A program made the position numbers and the translations under genes. The notes under the pieces were generated by a model. It did not search any database and was not told the DNA's origin. It worked only from the letters and a program-made list of their open reading frames with translations. A stretch of 64,000 nucleotides of DNA from Euclidia mi (Eukaryota > Arthropoda > Insecta > Lepidoptera > Erebidae), in the NCBI GenBank assembly GCA_944739405.2, contig OX123197.2:59310047-59374046 (forward strand). The letters run 5' to 3'. This document shows, in pieces, positions 1 through 9,628 of this stretch (position 1 is its first letter; the number at the start of each line of letters is the position of its first letter).

Positions 1-424
1 CAGAGACAAATCAGTACGAAATTTGGTCTCACTACTCTAAGAGCGTGAGCCTACCAGCGCATGCGGCGCGTTGCATTGCGGGCGACCGTGCGTCCGTTGC
101 GTTTGCATTAACGGTTTTTAAAACGCAATATAAGTCTGGTAGTTAAGACACGTTTATACATGAGATGAAATATCCATTATTACTATCGTCACATCTCACT
201 TCAGTCCTCTTGGAGTCTCAAAACGCGTAGGCAGAATAAAAGAAAAGCCTGTTTGATCTACAATCAAACACAACATGACTTAACATGTTGTATTCTGAAC
301 ATTACTTGCGGGTAATGTTCAAAATGTCCGATGACGGCCAACGGCTAGTGCTAATCGTATTGTTAACATCTACAGTAATATCACGTATTAGACATATTTG
401 AGGTCAGTACTACGCACTGTCTAG
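1..424. other. No gene seen
   Basis: I see no open reading frame, RNA gene or repeat that I can name here. The sequence is mixed, moderately AT-rich non-coding DNA leading into a SINE copy. Confidence 0.6.
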
Positions 425-670
425 GAATGAACGGATGACGTAGTGGTTTTAGCGGTTGCCGCGACATTAGGCGCTGCGTTAGAAGTGTGCGTTCGATTCG
501 ATCCGACGACTGCACGGTTGGCGTAGTCGCTTAAGCGGCCGCCTCGCCGCTAGACACTGCGCCGAGTGTCGCGGGTTCGATTCCCACTCGAGACAATACT
601 TTGTGTGATCCATTAATTGTTGTTTCGTGTCTGGGTGTTCATTGTGTCCGTTGGTTGTATGTCTGTTGAT
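425..670 (+). mobile_element. tRNA-derived SINE (family A), possibly dimeric
   Basis: Two tRNA-like heads follow each other. One starts with GATGACGTAGTGG near 430. The second starts with GGTTGGCGTAGTCGC near 517 and has a clear box B, GGTTCGATTCC, near 572. The tail continues through a conserved TTGTTGTTTCGTGTCTGGGTG stretch shared with the copy at 48833-48975. It is not a tRNA gene: no cloverleaf of normal length closes, and the tail is shared with other copies in the window. Such SINEs are transcribed by RNA polymerase III and moved by LINE reverse transcriptases. Confidence 0.65.
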
Positions 671-1119
671 TAAATAACTGGATCTGGCTCACGAGATTGT
701 CGAAATGTAGAATGTGGACTCGGCAATTATTGTGCCGATAGTTGTAACGGTTAATGGCCTAATAGCCAAGATCCTCGATCATCACCTTAAGAGGCTCGCG
801 TTGGGTGCTTGGGTCAAGGGTCTGATGCAAAAGGCAGTACATCTCGATATGGCGCGTTTTTGTTTATATTTTAAATATATTTATTTTTTGTAAATGATAT
901 ATTTAAAAATGTAATTTAAATTTGAGAAATAATAAATAAATAATAAAAATTATAAAAAATGTTCAGTTACTTGCGTGAAAGCGCGCATCCATCGTATCCT
1001 CATAAAATTTTGCGTTTATAAGCCTAGTACATTATGTGTGTATGTTTATCAATTATCTCGTTGTCATAGTGGAAACTCTAGCCAGTTTGGTATCAGAAGA
1101 CCGTTTGTAAATTGTCCCA
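671..1119. other. No gene seen
   Basis: AT-rich non-coding stretch with a poly-A/T tract at 860-960. No protein-coding signal is convincing. Confidence 0.6.
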
Positions 1120-1253
1120 GGAAACTATATCATATTAAATTTCTGACCCAATTAAAGTAATAAAACATACCAAACAATCAAGTTCACATTCACATTGTTC
1201 ACTGAATCAAATATTTGTCACACAAACAACATATATAACTATAGGAAGTAAAG

Positions 1254-1560
1254 CCTTGCTAATTTCAGCATGAATGGGCTGGTTCGACCGGGGAAGTACT
1301 AATCTCCTCACGGAAAATCAACGTAAAGTAACAATACTTAAACTGTTGCGTTTCGTTTGGTGAGAGTGCCGGAGGCCCTATCCCCTATTCCTTCTCCCTC
1401 GTCCTATTCCTCTTTCCCGACTCCAAGGGGCGGCAACGCACTTGTGACTACTGTGGTGTTGCTCAAGTCTATGGACGATGGACGGCGACAGTTGCTTACC
1501 ATCAGGCTATCCGTATGCTCGTTTGCCGCCTATTACTATAAAAAAAAAAACATAAATCCA
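1254..1560 (+). repeat. Retroelement-like repeat D with poly-A end
   Basis: This block has close relatives at 50205-50495 (+) and 43670-43935 (-). Shared landmarks are GCCTTGCTAATTTCAGC at the start, CGGAGGCCCTATCCCC in the middle, and GTTTGCCGCCTATTACTAT at the end, followed by a run of A. The A-rich end suggests a SINE or the 3' end of a LINE. I cannot name the family. Confidence 0.6.
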
Positions 1561-1919
1561 AATTAAAGGATAATGCAACTTTTCCTTTGACTGCTGGTCC
1601 AAAAATATGAAACGTGTTGTGCATAATTGAAACCTATTCCAAACAAAAGTACTTAGTAAACTAACCATTTATTGCAACTTTTTTATATTTTTTTTTTATT
1701 TATTAAACTTCATACATACACTATAATGAATATGTATAGGCGGACTTAATGCCTACGGCATTCTCTTCCAGTCTACCTTTTGGGTGGTGCAGAGATTGAA
1801 CAAAGTAGGTGTAAATTGAAGTTAGTATAAGAAGAGAAGGACAATTCTGTATATTGAATAAAACTAATCAAGATATTATATAGGTATACATAAAGATAAT
1901 ATGATAGAAATATATAGAC

Positions 1920-1992
1920 AAATAAATATTATTCATAAATAAGAATACACTATATACATACACACACACACAAATATATACATCATCATCAT
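1920..1992. repeat. CA/TA microsatellite and CAT-repeat tail
   Basis: A short ACAC tract and an AT tract end in a CATCATCATC run at 1981-1992. On the - strand the GATGAT run directly follows the RTE coding region. Short tandem 3' tails of this kind are typical of RTE-clade elements. Confidence 0.6.
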
Positions 1993-2012
1993 CTTCTTGC
2001 TATGGTCCCAAT

Positions 2013-3278
2013 CTATTTGGGGTCGGCGCAGTACGTCCTTCGCTTCCATTCTTTTCTGTCGCCCGTCATCTGATCATTTACCCCTTTCTCTTTCATATCC
2101 ATCCTCACACAGTCCATCCATCTTTTCCTTGGCCTCCCTCTCCCTTTCCATCCCTCTACCTTCATATTCATCACTTGCTTACCTACATACATATCATCTC
2201 TTCGCATAATATGTCCATACCAAGCCAAACGACTTCCTTTCACTTTCTCGTCTATAGGCGCCACTTTCAGACTACCTCTCACGTATTCATTCCTAATCTT
2301 ATCCATTCTTGTAACTCCACACATCCATCGCAACATTCTCATCTCTGCCACATGTAATCGTTTTTCATCCATCTTCTTAGTAGCCCAACACTCAGCTCCA
2401 TACAATACGACAGGCCTTATAACCGCCTTATATATGCGTCCCTTGAATTTCAAAGGCATTTTAGGATCGCATATTGTGCCCGAGACCTGTCGCCATTTCA
2501 TCCATCCTGAGTTGATCCTTTGCCGAACATCTCGGTCAATTTCGCCGTCGTGTTGCAGGAGTGAACCGAGGTAGCGAAAGTCGGAGCATACTGGTAGGGG
2601 TATACCGCCGAGTGTAACCGGGCTTGGACTAGAGAGGCCGCCAAAGTCACAGAACATGTATTCAGTTTTGGTTCTGCTTATCCTAAGGCCTACGTTCTCC
2701 AGTCTCTGCCGCCACTCCTCCAGCTTGCTCTGCACCTCCTGTCCACTTTCTGCTAGCAGGACGATGTCGTCGGCAAACAGCATACACCAGGGTGCCTCTT
2801 CCTGTATGTCCGATGATATGGCATCCATAATCAGCAAGAAGAGGTAAGGACTAAGAGCCGACCCTTGGTGCAAGCCTACAGCCACATCGAATCTGGCTGT
2901 GATTCCAGCTGCGGACCGGACTTGCGTGTGGCATTCAGCATACATAGCTTGGATCAACTTCAGGTACTTTTCAGGCACTCCTTTCTTCTGGAGGGCCCAC
3001 CACAAGACTTCACGCGGTACCCGGTCATATGCCTTTTCGAGGTCAACCAATGCCATATGCAGATTTTTATGCGTCTCCCTGTATTTTTCACAAATTTGGC
3101 GAAGTGCAAAAATGGCATCCACCGTACCTCGACCAGGCATAAAACCGAATTGGTTACGTGAAATCTCACTCTCTGCTCGCAAACGTCGCTCAATTACTCT
3201 CTCCCATACTTTCATACTATGAGGCATTAACTTTATTCCCCGATAATTTGTATATACGATCCCCGATAAATGTTCCAT
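2013..3278 (-). CDS. RTE-clade non-LTR reverse transcriptase, 5'-truncated
   Basis: This 421-codon frame encodes the reverse transcriptase half of an RTE-type non-LTR retrotransposon. That enzyme copies the element's RNA at a nicked chromosomal target in the nucleus. Visible RT motifs, in order: QFGFMPGRGT (about residue 43), VDLEKAYDRVP (about 78), a GLHQGSALSPYLF box (about 134) and the catalytic MLFADD box (about 165), with both aspartates intact. The C-terminal part has RLAWYGHIMRR and GRGRPRKRW, usual for the clade. The apurinic endonuclease domain expected upstream is missing. Reading continues in another frame to about 3395 (motif VPKEW), and an imperfect duplication of an ATCGGGG-containing stretch near 3245-3290 breaks the frame, so the annotated start is not a true start. 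The copy is dead, although its RT core is open throughout. Confidence 0.88.
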   Translation of the reverse strand: MEHLSGIVYTNYRGIKLMPHSMKVWERVIERRLRAESEISRNQFGFMPGRGTVDAIFALRQICEKYRETHKNLHMALVDLEKAYDRVPREVLWWALQKKGVPEKYLKLIQAMYAECHTQVRSAAGITARFDVAVGLHQGSALSPYLFLLIMDAISSDIQEEAPWCMLFADDIVLLAESGQEVQSKLEEWRQRLENVGLRISRTKTEYMFCDFGGLSSPSPVTLGGIPLPVCSDFRYLGSLLQHDGEIDRDVRQRINSGWMKWRQVSGTICDPKMPLKFKGRIYKAVIRPVVLYGAECWATKKMDEKRLHVAEMRMLRWMCGVTRMDKIRNEYVRGSLKVAPIDEKVKGSRLAWYGHIMRRDDMYVGKQVMNMKVEGWKGRGRPRKRWMDCVRMDMKEKGVNDQMTGDRKEWKRRTYCADPK

Positions 3279-3395
3279 TCCTGGACATCTCCCATATTTT
3301 TAAAAATGGGCACTAGGTAACTGCTGCACCATTCCTTGGGTACTGTCTCCTCATGCAACATTTTATTGAAGAATAAAGTCAGCCACAGACAAATA
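3279..3395 (-). pseudogene. Frameshifted 5' extension of the RTE reverse transcriptase
   Basis: In the next frame this stretch reads as the usual RTE sequence between endonuclease and RT, with NKMLHEE, VPKEW and VPIFKN-like motifs. It marks the true 5' truncation of the element near 3395, where AT-rich simple sequence begins. Confidence 0.7.
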
Positions 3396-3462
3396 TATAC
3401 ATATATATACATAATATAAATGTAATTATATATATATATAGAAAAATATATAATAATAACTA
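3390..3462. repeat. TA-rich microsatellite
   Basis: Alternating TATA and TACATA tracts lie just outside the truncated end of the RTE fragment. No other content is visible. Confidence 0.7.
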
Positions 3463-3496
3463 CAATTAAATAGAGATGTCAACTTTGTGATGATGT

Positions 3497-3910
3497 GGGC
3501 CAAATAAATCTATCCCAGTAAAAAAAGATACAGGGTAACAAAAGTATTAAAAAATGTCGATATTTTTATCTTGTTTTAAACAGATTTAAAATGTTGCCAA
3601 TTGCAAGCTTAATGGAGATTAGAGCACCTAAAAATAGGACGTAGGATAGGATAGTTAGGATTTAAAATAAATAATAATATAACCCAGTCAGATAAAATGA
3701 TTCTCTGCCGCAATAGATAGGGCGCGGGAGGGAGGCGCAAAGCGGGGACGCTAGTGTCTGTGACCTGTCGCGCTATCGGTACAGCAGCAGCGCGCTCATT
3801 AATCACACTGTAAACTACGTGCCATTGCAATAAATGATTATAAAAATCCACAATTTAAAAACGTTTGTTAACCTGTATCTTTTTTTTACTGGGTTAGATT
3901 TATTTGGCCC
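3497..3910. mobile_element. MITE with about 45-bp terminal inverted repeats
   Basis: The left end starts GGGCCAAATAAATCTA and the right end is its inverted counterpart, finishing TAGATTTATTTGGCCC. The pairing continues through CCCAGTAAAAAA and a GATACAGG block for about 45 bp. The element is 414 bp long and has no coding capacity. A target duplication is not clear. It lies inside the larger TIR element. Confidence 0.65.
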
Positions 3911-4431
3911 CATATTGAAAGTTGCAATAAATGGCTAGGACTTACGTTTAGCATAGGTTTCAATTGTGCACAAGGGGTTTAAATTTTTTGGGCCAATAAT
4001 TTGCATTGTCTTTTACAGACTCTCAACAATAACTTATTTTAAAACTTATTATTATTCAGGCAATCCTTTCATTACATTTCACCGAAATATCTGATAATAG
4101 TATTTACAAAACACATAACCGTGTGCTGTTGGTAGGTACTAAAGCTCAGTTCAATACGACCGTTATTAATATACCCGGATCGTTTAGGACAAGACGCCAT
4201 TGAAGCGCATTGAATGCCGTGTTTTAGATCGAGATAAGAACTGTCGGTGAATACGGTACGGGTTTGGGGTAAATAGGGTTAATAAGAATGAGGTTTTGGT
4301 GCGCCTAGCCTAAAGAAGATTGTTATCTTTATACAGTTTTTGAGTGTGGTAGCGGTGTTTGTGGAAAATGAAATACTGATATATAGATGCAGAATAAAAA
4401 TAGGAATAAATCCTGTGTCGCGGGAAAATAC

Positions 4432-4540
4432 ATACCAAGAATGAATACCAAGACTCGAAACAACACTTTATGGACACACAAAGTGTTGTCTCGTGTGGGA
4501 ATCGAACCCACCCCACTAGGCTATCGCTGCCTAGGTTAAA
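4432..4540 (-). mobile_element. SINE, chimeric (C-type head, A-type body)
   Basis: On the - strand it starts with GGCAGCGATAGCCTAGTGG, the head of SINE family C, then a box B (GGTTCGATTCC) and a CGAGACAACACTTTGTGTG body and TTGTTTCGAGTCTTGG tail that belong to family A. It therefore looks like a head swap between two SINE families. Confidence 0.55.
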
Positions 4541-4650
4541 GAGTATCTATTGGTGAAATTGTTGAAAATCCGTTCAGTAGTTTTTAAGTTTATCATATTC
4601 ATACAGACAGACAGACAGAAGGAAAGGGGATTAATTGATTTCATAATATG

Positions 4651-4907
4651 TATTTTTTTTATAGTCTCACGCCTGTATCCCCGAAGGGGTGGGCAGAGGT
4701 GTAAATATTACACCCACATGTCGCCATGAATTTTTAGTTCCCACGTAATAGGGGGCGAGCCTATTGACGTTACCGGGCACATCACCAGACTCCGGGCTGC
4801 TACTGAGAATTCGGAAAAACTCAGTAACAATTTGCCCGACCCGGGAATCGAACCCGGGACCTCCAATCAGCAGTCGCATACGCTATCCACTGGACCACGG
4901 AGGCAGT
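4651..4907 (-). mobile_element. SINE family B copy 1
   Basis: On the - strand it begins with TGCCTCCGTGGTCCAGTGGA (tRNA-like head), followed by box B GGTTCGATTCC and a GGGCGAGCC and ACGTGGG(A) body. It ends in CCGAAGGGGTGGGC...GGCGTGAGAC and an A-rich tail. Three relatives are present at 8196-8455, 13473-13720 and 14073-14324. Non-coding, Pol III type. Confidence 0.8.
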
Positions 4908-5005
4908 CTATCTAGTACTCTGTATCTCTGTTTTTCAATATTTCATTTTCCACAAACACAGCTATAGACCGTGCCACGAGAACAAATACGTTTTGTAAAC
5001 AAAGA

Positions 5006-6732
5006 ATTTCTACTTAGTGACTTAGCGATAGTTCTGTCAAAAACAAATAATGTCAAATCCAATGAGCGCAACGGTACATAGATACGTGTCATTGGAAACT
5101 AATATATCAATGGATCGGGTTTTTATCGATACTATGCGCTCTCAACAGGATCTTTTAATGTTTTGAAGTACTGACGCCTAGAATGTCAACATTTGGCGTT
5201 AGTTCATTAAAATATTAAATTTTTGGGCTTAACATGCATTTATCAGAGGTCAACATTAAATATTTTTAGTTGTCAAGAAGGGGTAAATATAAAGTTAAAT
5301 AAAAGGTTATATGATCGCAACGCTCTTCTCGCTGCTGGCATCTCGAAAAAGCGGGTGCATAATAGCAAATGACAAACTATTAGTCGCGCAGAAAATTATA
5401 TATACCTAAAAAAGAAATTGCGTTTTCAGACTACCGTAACTTTTAATAGATTTTGTTTAGCTGCATTTTGACGATTTCATTCACAGACAACGTAAAATCT
5501 CCATGCCTAGAAATTGTTATGCAATTAACTAGCTAGTTATCTGTAATATTATTCATTGTTGGTCAATAATTTAATATTTTAGGATAGGTAGGCTACTTTG
5601 AACAAAATGATTTATTGTCTATGATTTTAAAAAAATCATGTCGATAATAGAGTATTATTTACTTATATAAGATTTTATGGACATGATTTTTTGTATTAAT
5701 ATAATATTTTATCTATCAGTAACATACATAGTACTCTATTTTTCTTAAAATAACAATAAATTACCGGTAAAACGACAAATTAATCGGCAAATTTATAAAC
5801 ATTCGACCATTCAAACACAAAATCAAATTAATATTTTTATTTCAGTAAAATTTAACAGTATAAAGAACAATGGCAATATTTGGTCTGGGTTTGTTGTGAC
5901 GACCTTAAATTTCATAAGAACAAAACAAATTGTTTTTTTCTACGATTTTTGTTATTTTCACTTTGTCTAGTTAAAGCCGGAGTATTTATGATGATAAAAA
6001 TCATTCCAATTGATTACAAACTAGGTACCTAATTTATTATTTGATTGTTGCCATAGACAATGGTGTGACATCTATAGACGTGGGTGCTATTGATTCGTAT
6101 CGATTATTAAATAAGTAATCGATACGATCGACCTTTATAGGGTTCGTTTGGTTTACTGTTGAGTAAAGATTAAATAACTTTATTTTAATAATTACCTATA
6201 TTTATTAAAATGAAGTAATTTAATCTTTAATCAACATTATATCAATAAGCCAATATTTTTGAAGCAAAACAACTTTTAAATCAAATAAAAACGTCACAGT
6301 ATCGTTTTAATGTTGTATAGATTTCACATAAAATCGATTTAAAATGTGCAAGTCTCCTTTTGTCTTTGGCTGTGACAGTTAGATGCTACAGAATACTTCA
6401 GCGTTTTGATGTCGATCTGACATATGCCATTTGATAATTCAAACGTACCTACACTGTTAATACTTAACTAAAAATTAAAACACCGATATCTTCTTTTTCC
6501 GGCTTTCCCGAGTGAAAATAGAATCATTTATAGACTCTGTTTCTTACGCCAATTTTTTTCATATATTTTTTATTACTGTACGCATCTATTTTATTTCAGA
6601 CATTTTGATGTATGGAGATCTGCGATTGTCCTTTAAAAACATAGTGGCATAATTAGGCATCGAAAAAAAAGACTGTTCAAAAAGTATACAATCTAAAACA
6701 CAAGTGTTTGAAAGAAGGTTGTGAAGCCCTGA
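5006..6732. other. Centre of the large inverted repeat, no gene
   Basis: AT-rich sequence with no reading frame of interest on either strand and no repeat I can name. It would be the internal region of the inverted-repeat element. Confidence 0.5.
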
Positions 6733-7258
6733 ATGTGTTTTACAAAAAGTCTATCTTCTCGTGGCACCAACTCTATCTTCTTTACCTAGACGTACCAAAA
6801 CTTTATTCTTATTAACCCTTTTTAAGCCAAACCCGTACCGTATTCACCGACAGTTCTAATCTCGATCTAAAACACGGCATTCACGGCGCTTCAATGGCGT
6901 TTGTCCTAACCGATCCGGGTATATTGATAACGGACGCATTCAACTGATGTCGGCGAGGTGTGATAATGAGTATGGGGAATGCAACTTAACGCCGATAGAT
7001 ATTGAAATTTGAATAATATGAGCGGGCGAATGTAATGTTTAGAAACTTACCTATCAAGACGTAGACATTACTTTCTATCATGGATAGCTCGGTTTGACCT
7101 CGATGCCAAGCATTTATCGGTATGGTTCATCCACAACCCTTTCAGTGCGACCTGTAGGTTAAAAAGTTATATGATTCTACTGTCCGGCAGTCTAGCATTG
7201 CAGTCCTATCAACTTCTATTTAAGATTACAAATATATAACTGCCAATTATCATAATCC

Positions 7259-7508
7259 ACCTGTAAACAGGTCTTTTACCAATATCAGGTCTTTGTAATA
7301 ACACAATACCTGTAATAGGGTCTTTCACCGATATCAGGTCTTTTCAATAACACAATACCTGTAAACGGGTCTTTCACCGATATCAGGTCCTTTTAAAAAC
7401 ACAATACCTGTAAACGGGTATTTTACCGATATCAGGTTTTTTACCAATATCAGTTGGTCTTTAACACAATACCTGTAAACGGGTCTTTCACCGATATCAG
7501 GTTTTTTG
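7259..7508. repeat. 49-bp minisatellite inside the solo LTR
   Basis: A unit containing ACCTGTAAACGGGTCTTT and ACCGATATCAGGT recurs at 7259, 7308, 7357, 7406 and 7471. The first four steps have a 49-bp period and the last is longer because of a small internal duplication. Because 49 is not a multiple of three, the small open frame over it is not likely to be a gene. Confidence 0.8.
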
Positions 7509-7986
7509 GTAGACGTCTCTACCCTTTTCTCAACTGAGGCGGTACACGTTTTTACCCTCAGCCGAGCTCTAAACACATCTTTACTATTACAATACAGAAT
7601 TACCATACAATACATTAATAATCACTAGATACGTAGAAACAATAGGATCCCATATAATTAGCTTTACAACACTAGCTACTCGCAAACAGTAGGAATCACA
7701 AAATACTTAGCTCCAGCGCCCATTTTGTGGTTTCATCAGACCAGCAGGCAATGATATATATGAAACTCCACACACATATTTATTACTGATTTTTACACAA
7801 TATACCATATGTTTTGAATGACAATGTCAATACTATGAAGTCATAAAGTAACTTCGTATTCTTCGTATATCAAGTTCAAACCTCAAACGTAGAACCGTCG
7901 GCTGTGGCCAGTACTCACATAGAGGTTAGCTATTATTTACTCTTTCTCTATGGCTCATTTTAAATTTATTAATGTTGCTGCCATGT

Positions 7987-8072
7987 ACACTATATACAAA
8001 TCGCGAGAAATCGCGACACTCCCGCCGGGCAAGATAACAAGACTATATACAAATTCGCGAGAAATCGCGACA
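7987..8072. repeat. Direct repeat near the LTR end
   Basis: The motif ACTATATACAAA followed by TCGCGAGAAATCGCGACA appears twice, at about 7988-8019 and 8042-8072, separated by a short GC-rich spacer. It may be a duplication of the LTR terminus. Confidence 0.6.
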
Positions 8073-8195
8073 ACTGAGCTTTAGTACCAACAGCACATGG
8101 TTATGTGATTTGAATATACTATTATCGGATATTTCGGTAAAATGTAATGAAGGGGTTAGCTGAATAATAATTGTTGTTTATTATTTTATGTAGCC

Positions 8196-8455
8196 TAACG
8201 CCAATAAAATATTACACCGAAGATTCCCCGAAGAGGTAGGCAGAGGTGTAATATTACACCCACACTTCATCTTATGAATTTTAGGACCCACGTAATAGAG
8301 GGCGAGCCTATTAAACATTACGGGGTACATAGCCAGTTTCCGTTCTGCTACTGAAAATTCCGAAAAACCGGGTAATACTTTTGTCCGACCCAGGAATCAA
8401 ACCCGGGAACCGATCAGCAGACGCATACCCTATCCACTAGATCACTGAGGCAGTC
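8196..8455 (-). mobile_element. SINE family B copy 2
   Basis: Same landmarks as the copy at 4651-4907, with more divergence: the box B region reads GGTTTGATTCC. It interrupts the right arm of the large inverted repeat. The TTATTATTCAG-like sequence next to both ends of the insertion appears once in the left arm (near 4051-4061), so it is the target duplication. Confidence 0.75.
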
Positions 8456-8610
8456 ATGATCTGAATAATAATAAATGTTGAAATAAGTTATTGTTTTATT
8501 TGTATGAATGGTATTTGTGAAGCAAATATTTGATTCAGTGAGCAATGTGAAAGTGAACTTGATTGTTCTGTATGTTTAACTGTTTTAAGTTGGTCGGAAA
8601 TATAATATTA

Positions 8611-9237
8611 ATTATTTTTATCATCTTACGGCACCTAGGTATTTACCTACTTTCGTCAACTATTAATACCTATAACGTCTAATGTAAACCAGTTTTGCTC
8701 ATCGCTGCACTGAGAACAAAAATTGCGCTATGCCTATACTGTACAAACAGATTGATGTATGTAATATAAATTTTAATATCAGTATCTGAATTCAATATGC
8801 TAAAACGTTTTTGCTTGCGATTTTGAAATATTGGAATACGGATGTCGCCAGAATACGGCCTCACGCGACGATAATGAAGGGGGGCGCCCCGCAGTAGACG
8901 GAGCTAAGCTCCCTTCACCTCCCCTGCTTCACCCCCTCATTTACCAAAACAGTCGCTTAGGACAGCGCCTTAAGCGCGCCAACTCATAGTAAGCGCCTTT
9001 AATAATGCTGCCCTTAGGTCAATTATATCGTGATAACTTTTAAACTATTCGTCTAAACTACTAACTAAAAAGGACAATGTTCATCTACATTAAATACGGA
9101 AGGCATTAAATCTATCGATTTTGAAAACAATTTAATAACTACTCCAGAATGAGCATTGTAAAAAAAGTATCAAATTTAATTATTTTTACGGATCACTTAT
9201 TAGGATATAGTGGTTAGAAAAGAGTGTAGTTTAAAAA
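8611..9237. other. No gene seen
   Basis: Non-coding. A short GC-rich tract at 8878-8990 stands out in composition but has no convincing coding or RNA signal. Confidence 0.5.
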
Positions 9238-9628
9238 AGGCAGCGATAGCCTAGTGGAGATACCAACAGACTGCTATGCCCTCTGCATGGCAGTCTGTTG
9301 GTATCGGGTTCGAATCCACAGCGCGCACCAATGACTTTTCGGAGTTATGTGCGTATTAAATTGACAATTATCGCTTGTCCCGTGCCTCGGAGAGCACGTT
9401 AAGCCGTCGGTCCCGGTTGTCATGAAGATCTTTGACAGTCGTTATAGGGCGTCAGTACCTTCTTAATAAACTGACACTAGTCTAAACCATGGAATATTGC
9501 TATCCCTTCGGGTTGCGGAGGTCAGACAGGCAGTCGCTCTGTGGAAAAGCTAATATTCAGCCAAATCCGGTTAGACTAGTAAGCGGACCCCAGATTGAAA
9601 CTGGGATAACGCTAGGAGGTTGATGACT
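9238..9628 (+). mobile_element. SINE family C copy, with internal palindrome
   Basis: The head reads GGCAGCGATAGCCTAGTGG, followed by box B (GGTTCGAATCC) and a long conserved body (GTTAAGCCGTCGGTCCCGG; GGTTGCGGAGGTCAGAC; CGGACCCCAG). It ends AACGCTAGGAGGTTGATGA. Relatives lie at 31043-31256, 45548-45915, 46865-47110 and 47722-48046. The GATGAT-type end resembles RTE LINE tails, which suggests RTE machinery moves it. Within the head, 9261-9274 and 9290-9303 form a 14-bp inverted repeat not seen in the other copies. Confidence 0.8.

Larger units (their letters stand above)
1585..3995. mobile_element. TIR element carrying a LINE fragment and a MITE
   Basis: Sequence at 1590-1675 is matched in inverted orientation at 3918-3992: both contain a TTGCAATAAATGG block, a GGTTTCAATTGTGCACAA-like block and a final GGTCC/GGGCC. 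Between these ends lie an RTE reverse transcriptase fragment, AT microsatellites and a shorter MITE (3497-3910). I read it as a DNA transposon of unknown superfamily that inserted into the left arm of the larger inverted repeat and later received its own insertions. No transposase is visible. Confidence 0.5.
4321..4966. mobile_element. TIR insertion in the left arm, carrying SINE copies
   Basis: Inverted ends at 4348-4378 and 4934-4966 share TGTTTGTGGAAAATGAAATA. Both flanks rejoin sequence that is continuous in the opposite arm (near 6772), so this block is an insertion. It contains the SINE copies at 4432-4540 and 4651-4907 and no reading frame of interest. Confidence 0.5.
6948..8072. mobile_element. 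Solo LTR, 1125 bp, TSD ACTGA
   Basis: The block begins TGTCGGCGAGG and ends TCGCGACA, the TG...CA ends of retroviral-type LTRs. It is bordered by ACTGA at 6943-6947 and 8073-8077, a 5-bp target duplication. Independent support comes from the opposite arm of the inverted repeat: sequence on both sides is continuous there near 4146-4155, so this block is an insertion. No internal gag or pol is present, so it is a solo LTR left by recombination between two LTRs. Orientation and superfamily are not clear. Confidence 0.7.
1120..8610. mobile_element. Large interrupted inverted-repeat element
   Basis: The two ends of this interval are inverted copies of each other. Left 1120-1226 pairs with right 8513-8610. 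Left 4027-4320 pairs in order with 8461-8496, then 8085-8195, then 6775-6947. Left 4965-5005 pairs with 6733-6772. The breaks are explained by later insertions: a repeat at 1254-1560, a TIR element at about 1585-3995 and a SINE-bearing element at 4321-4966 in the left arm; a SINE at 8196-8455 and a solo LTR at 6948-8072 in the right arm. Without them the arms would be roughly 400-600 bp around a 1.7-kb centre with no reading frame. This fits a non-autonomous DNA transposon with long terminal inverted repeats, or a foldback element. Superfamily and exact ends are not known. Confidence 0.6.

Noticed and set aside
517..600. tRNA-like sequence that could be taken as a tRNA gene
   Set aside because: The head is joined to a tail shared with other SINE copies, and the acceptor stem does not close. 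The same holds for 4490-4530, 9240-9320, 13473-13550, 29405-29490 and 48833-48900.
7259..7508. CRISPR-like array
   Set aside because: The units are contiguous degenerate tandem repeats without unique spacers, in a eukaryotic transposon context.
7334..7615. Repeat-encoding small protein over the 49-bp minisatellite
   Set aside because: The repeat unit is not a multiple of three and the region lies inside a solo LTR; the open frame is by chance.
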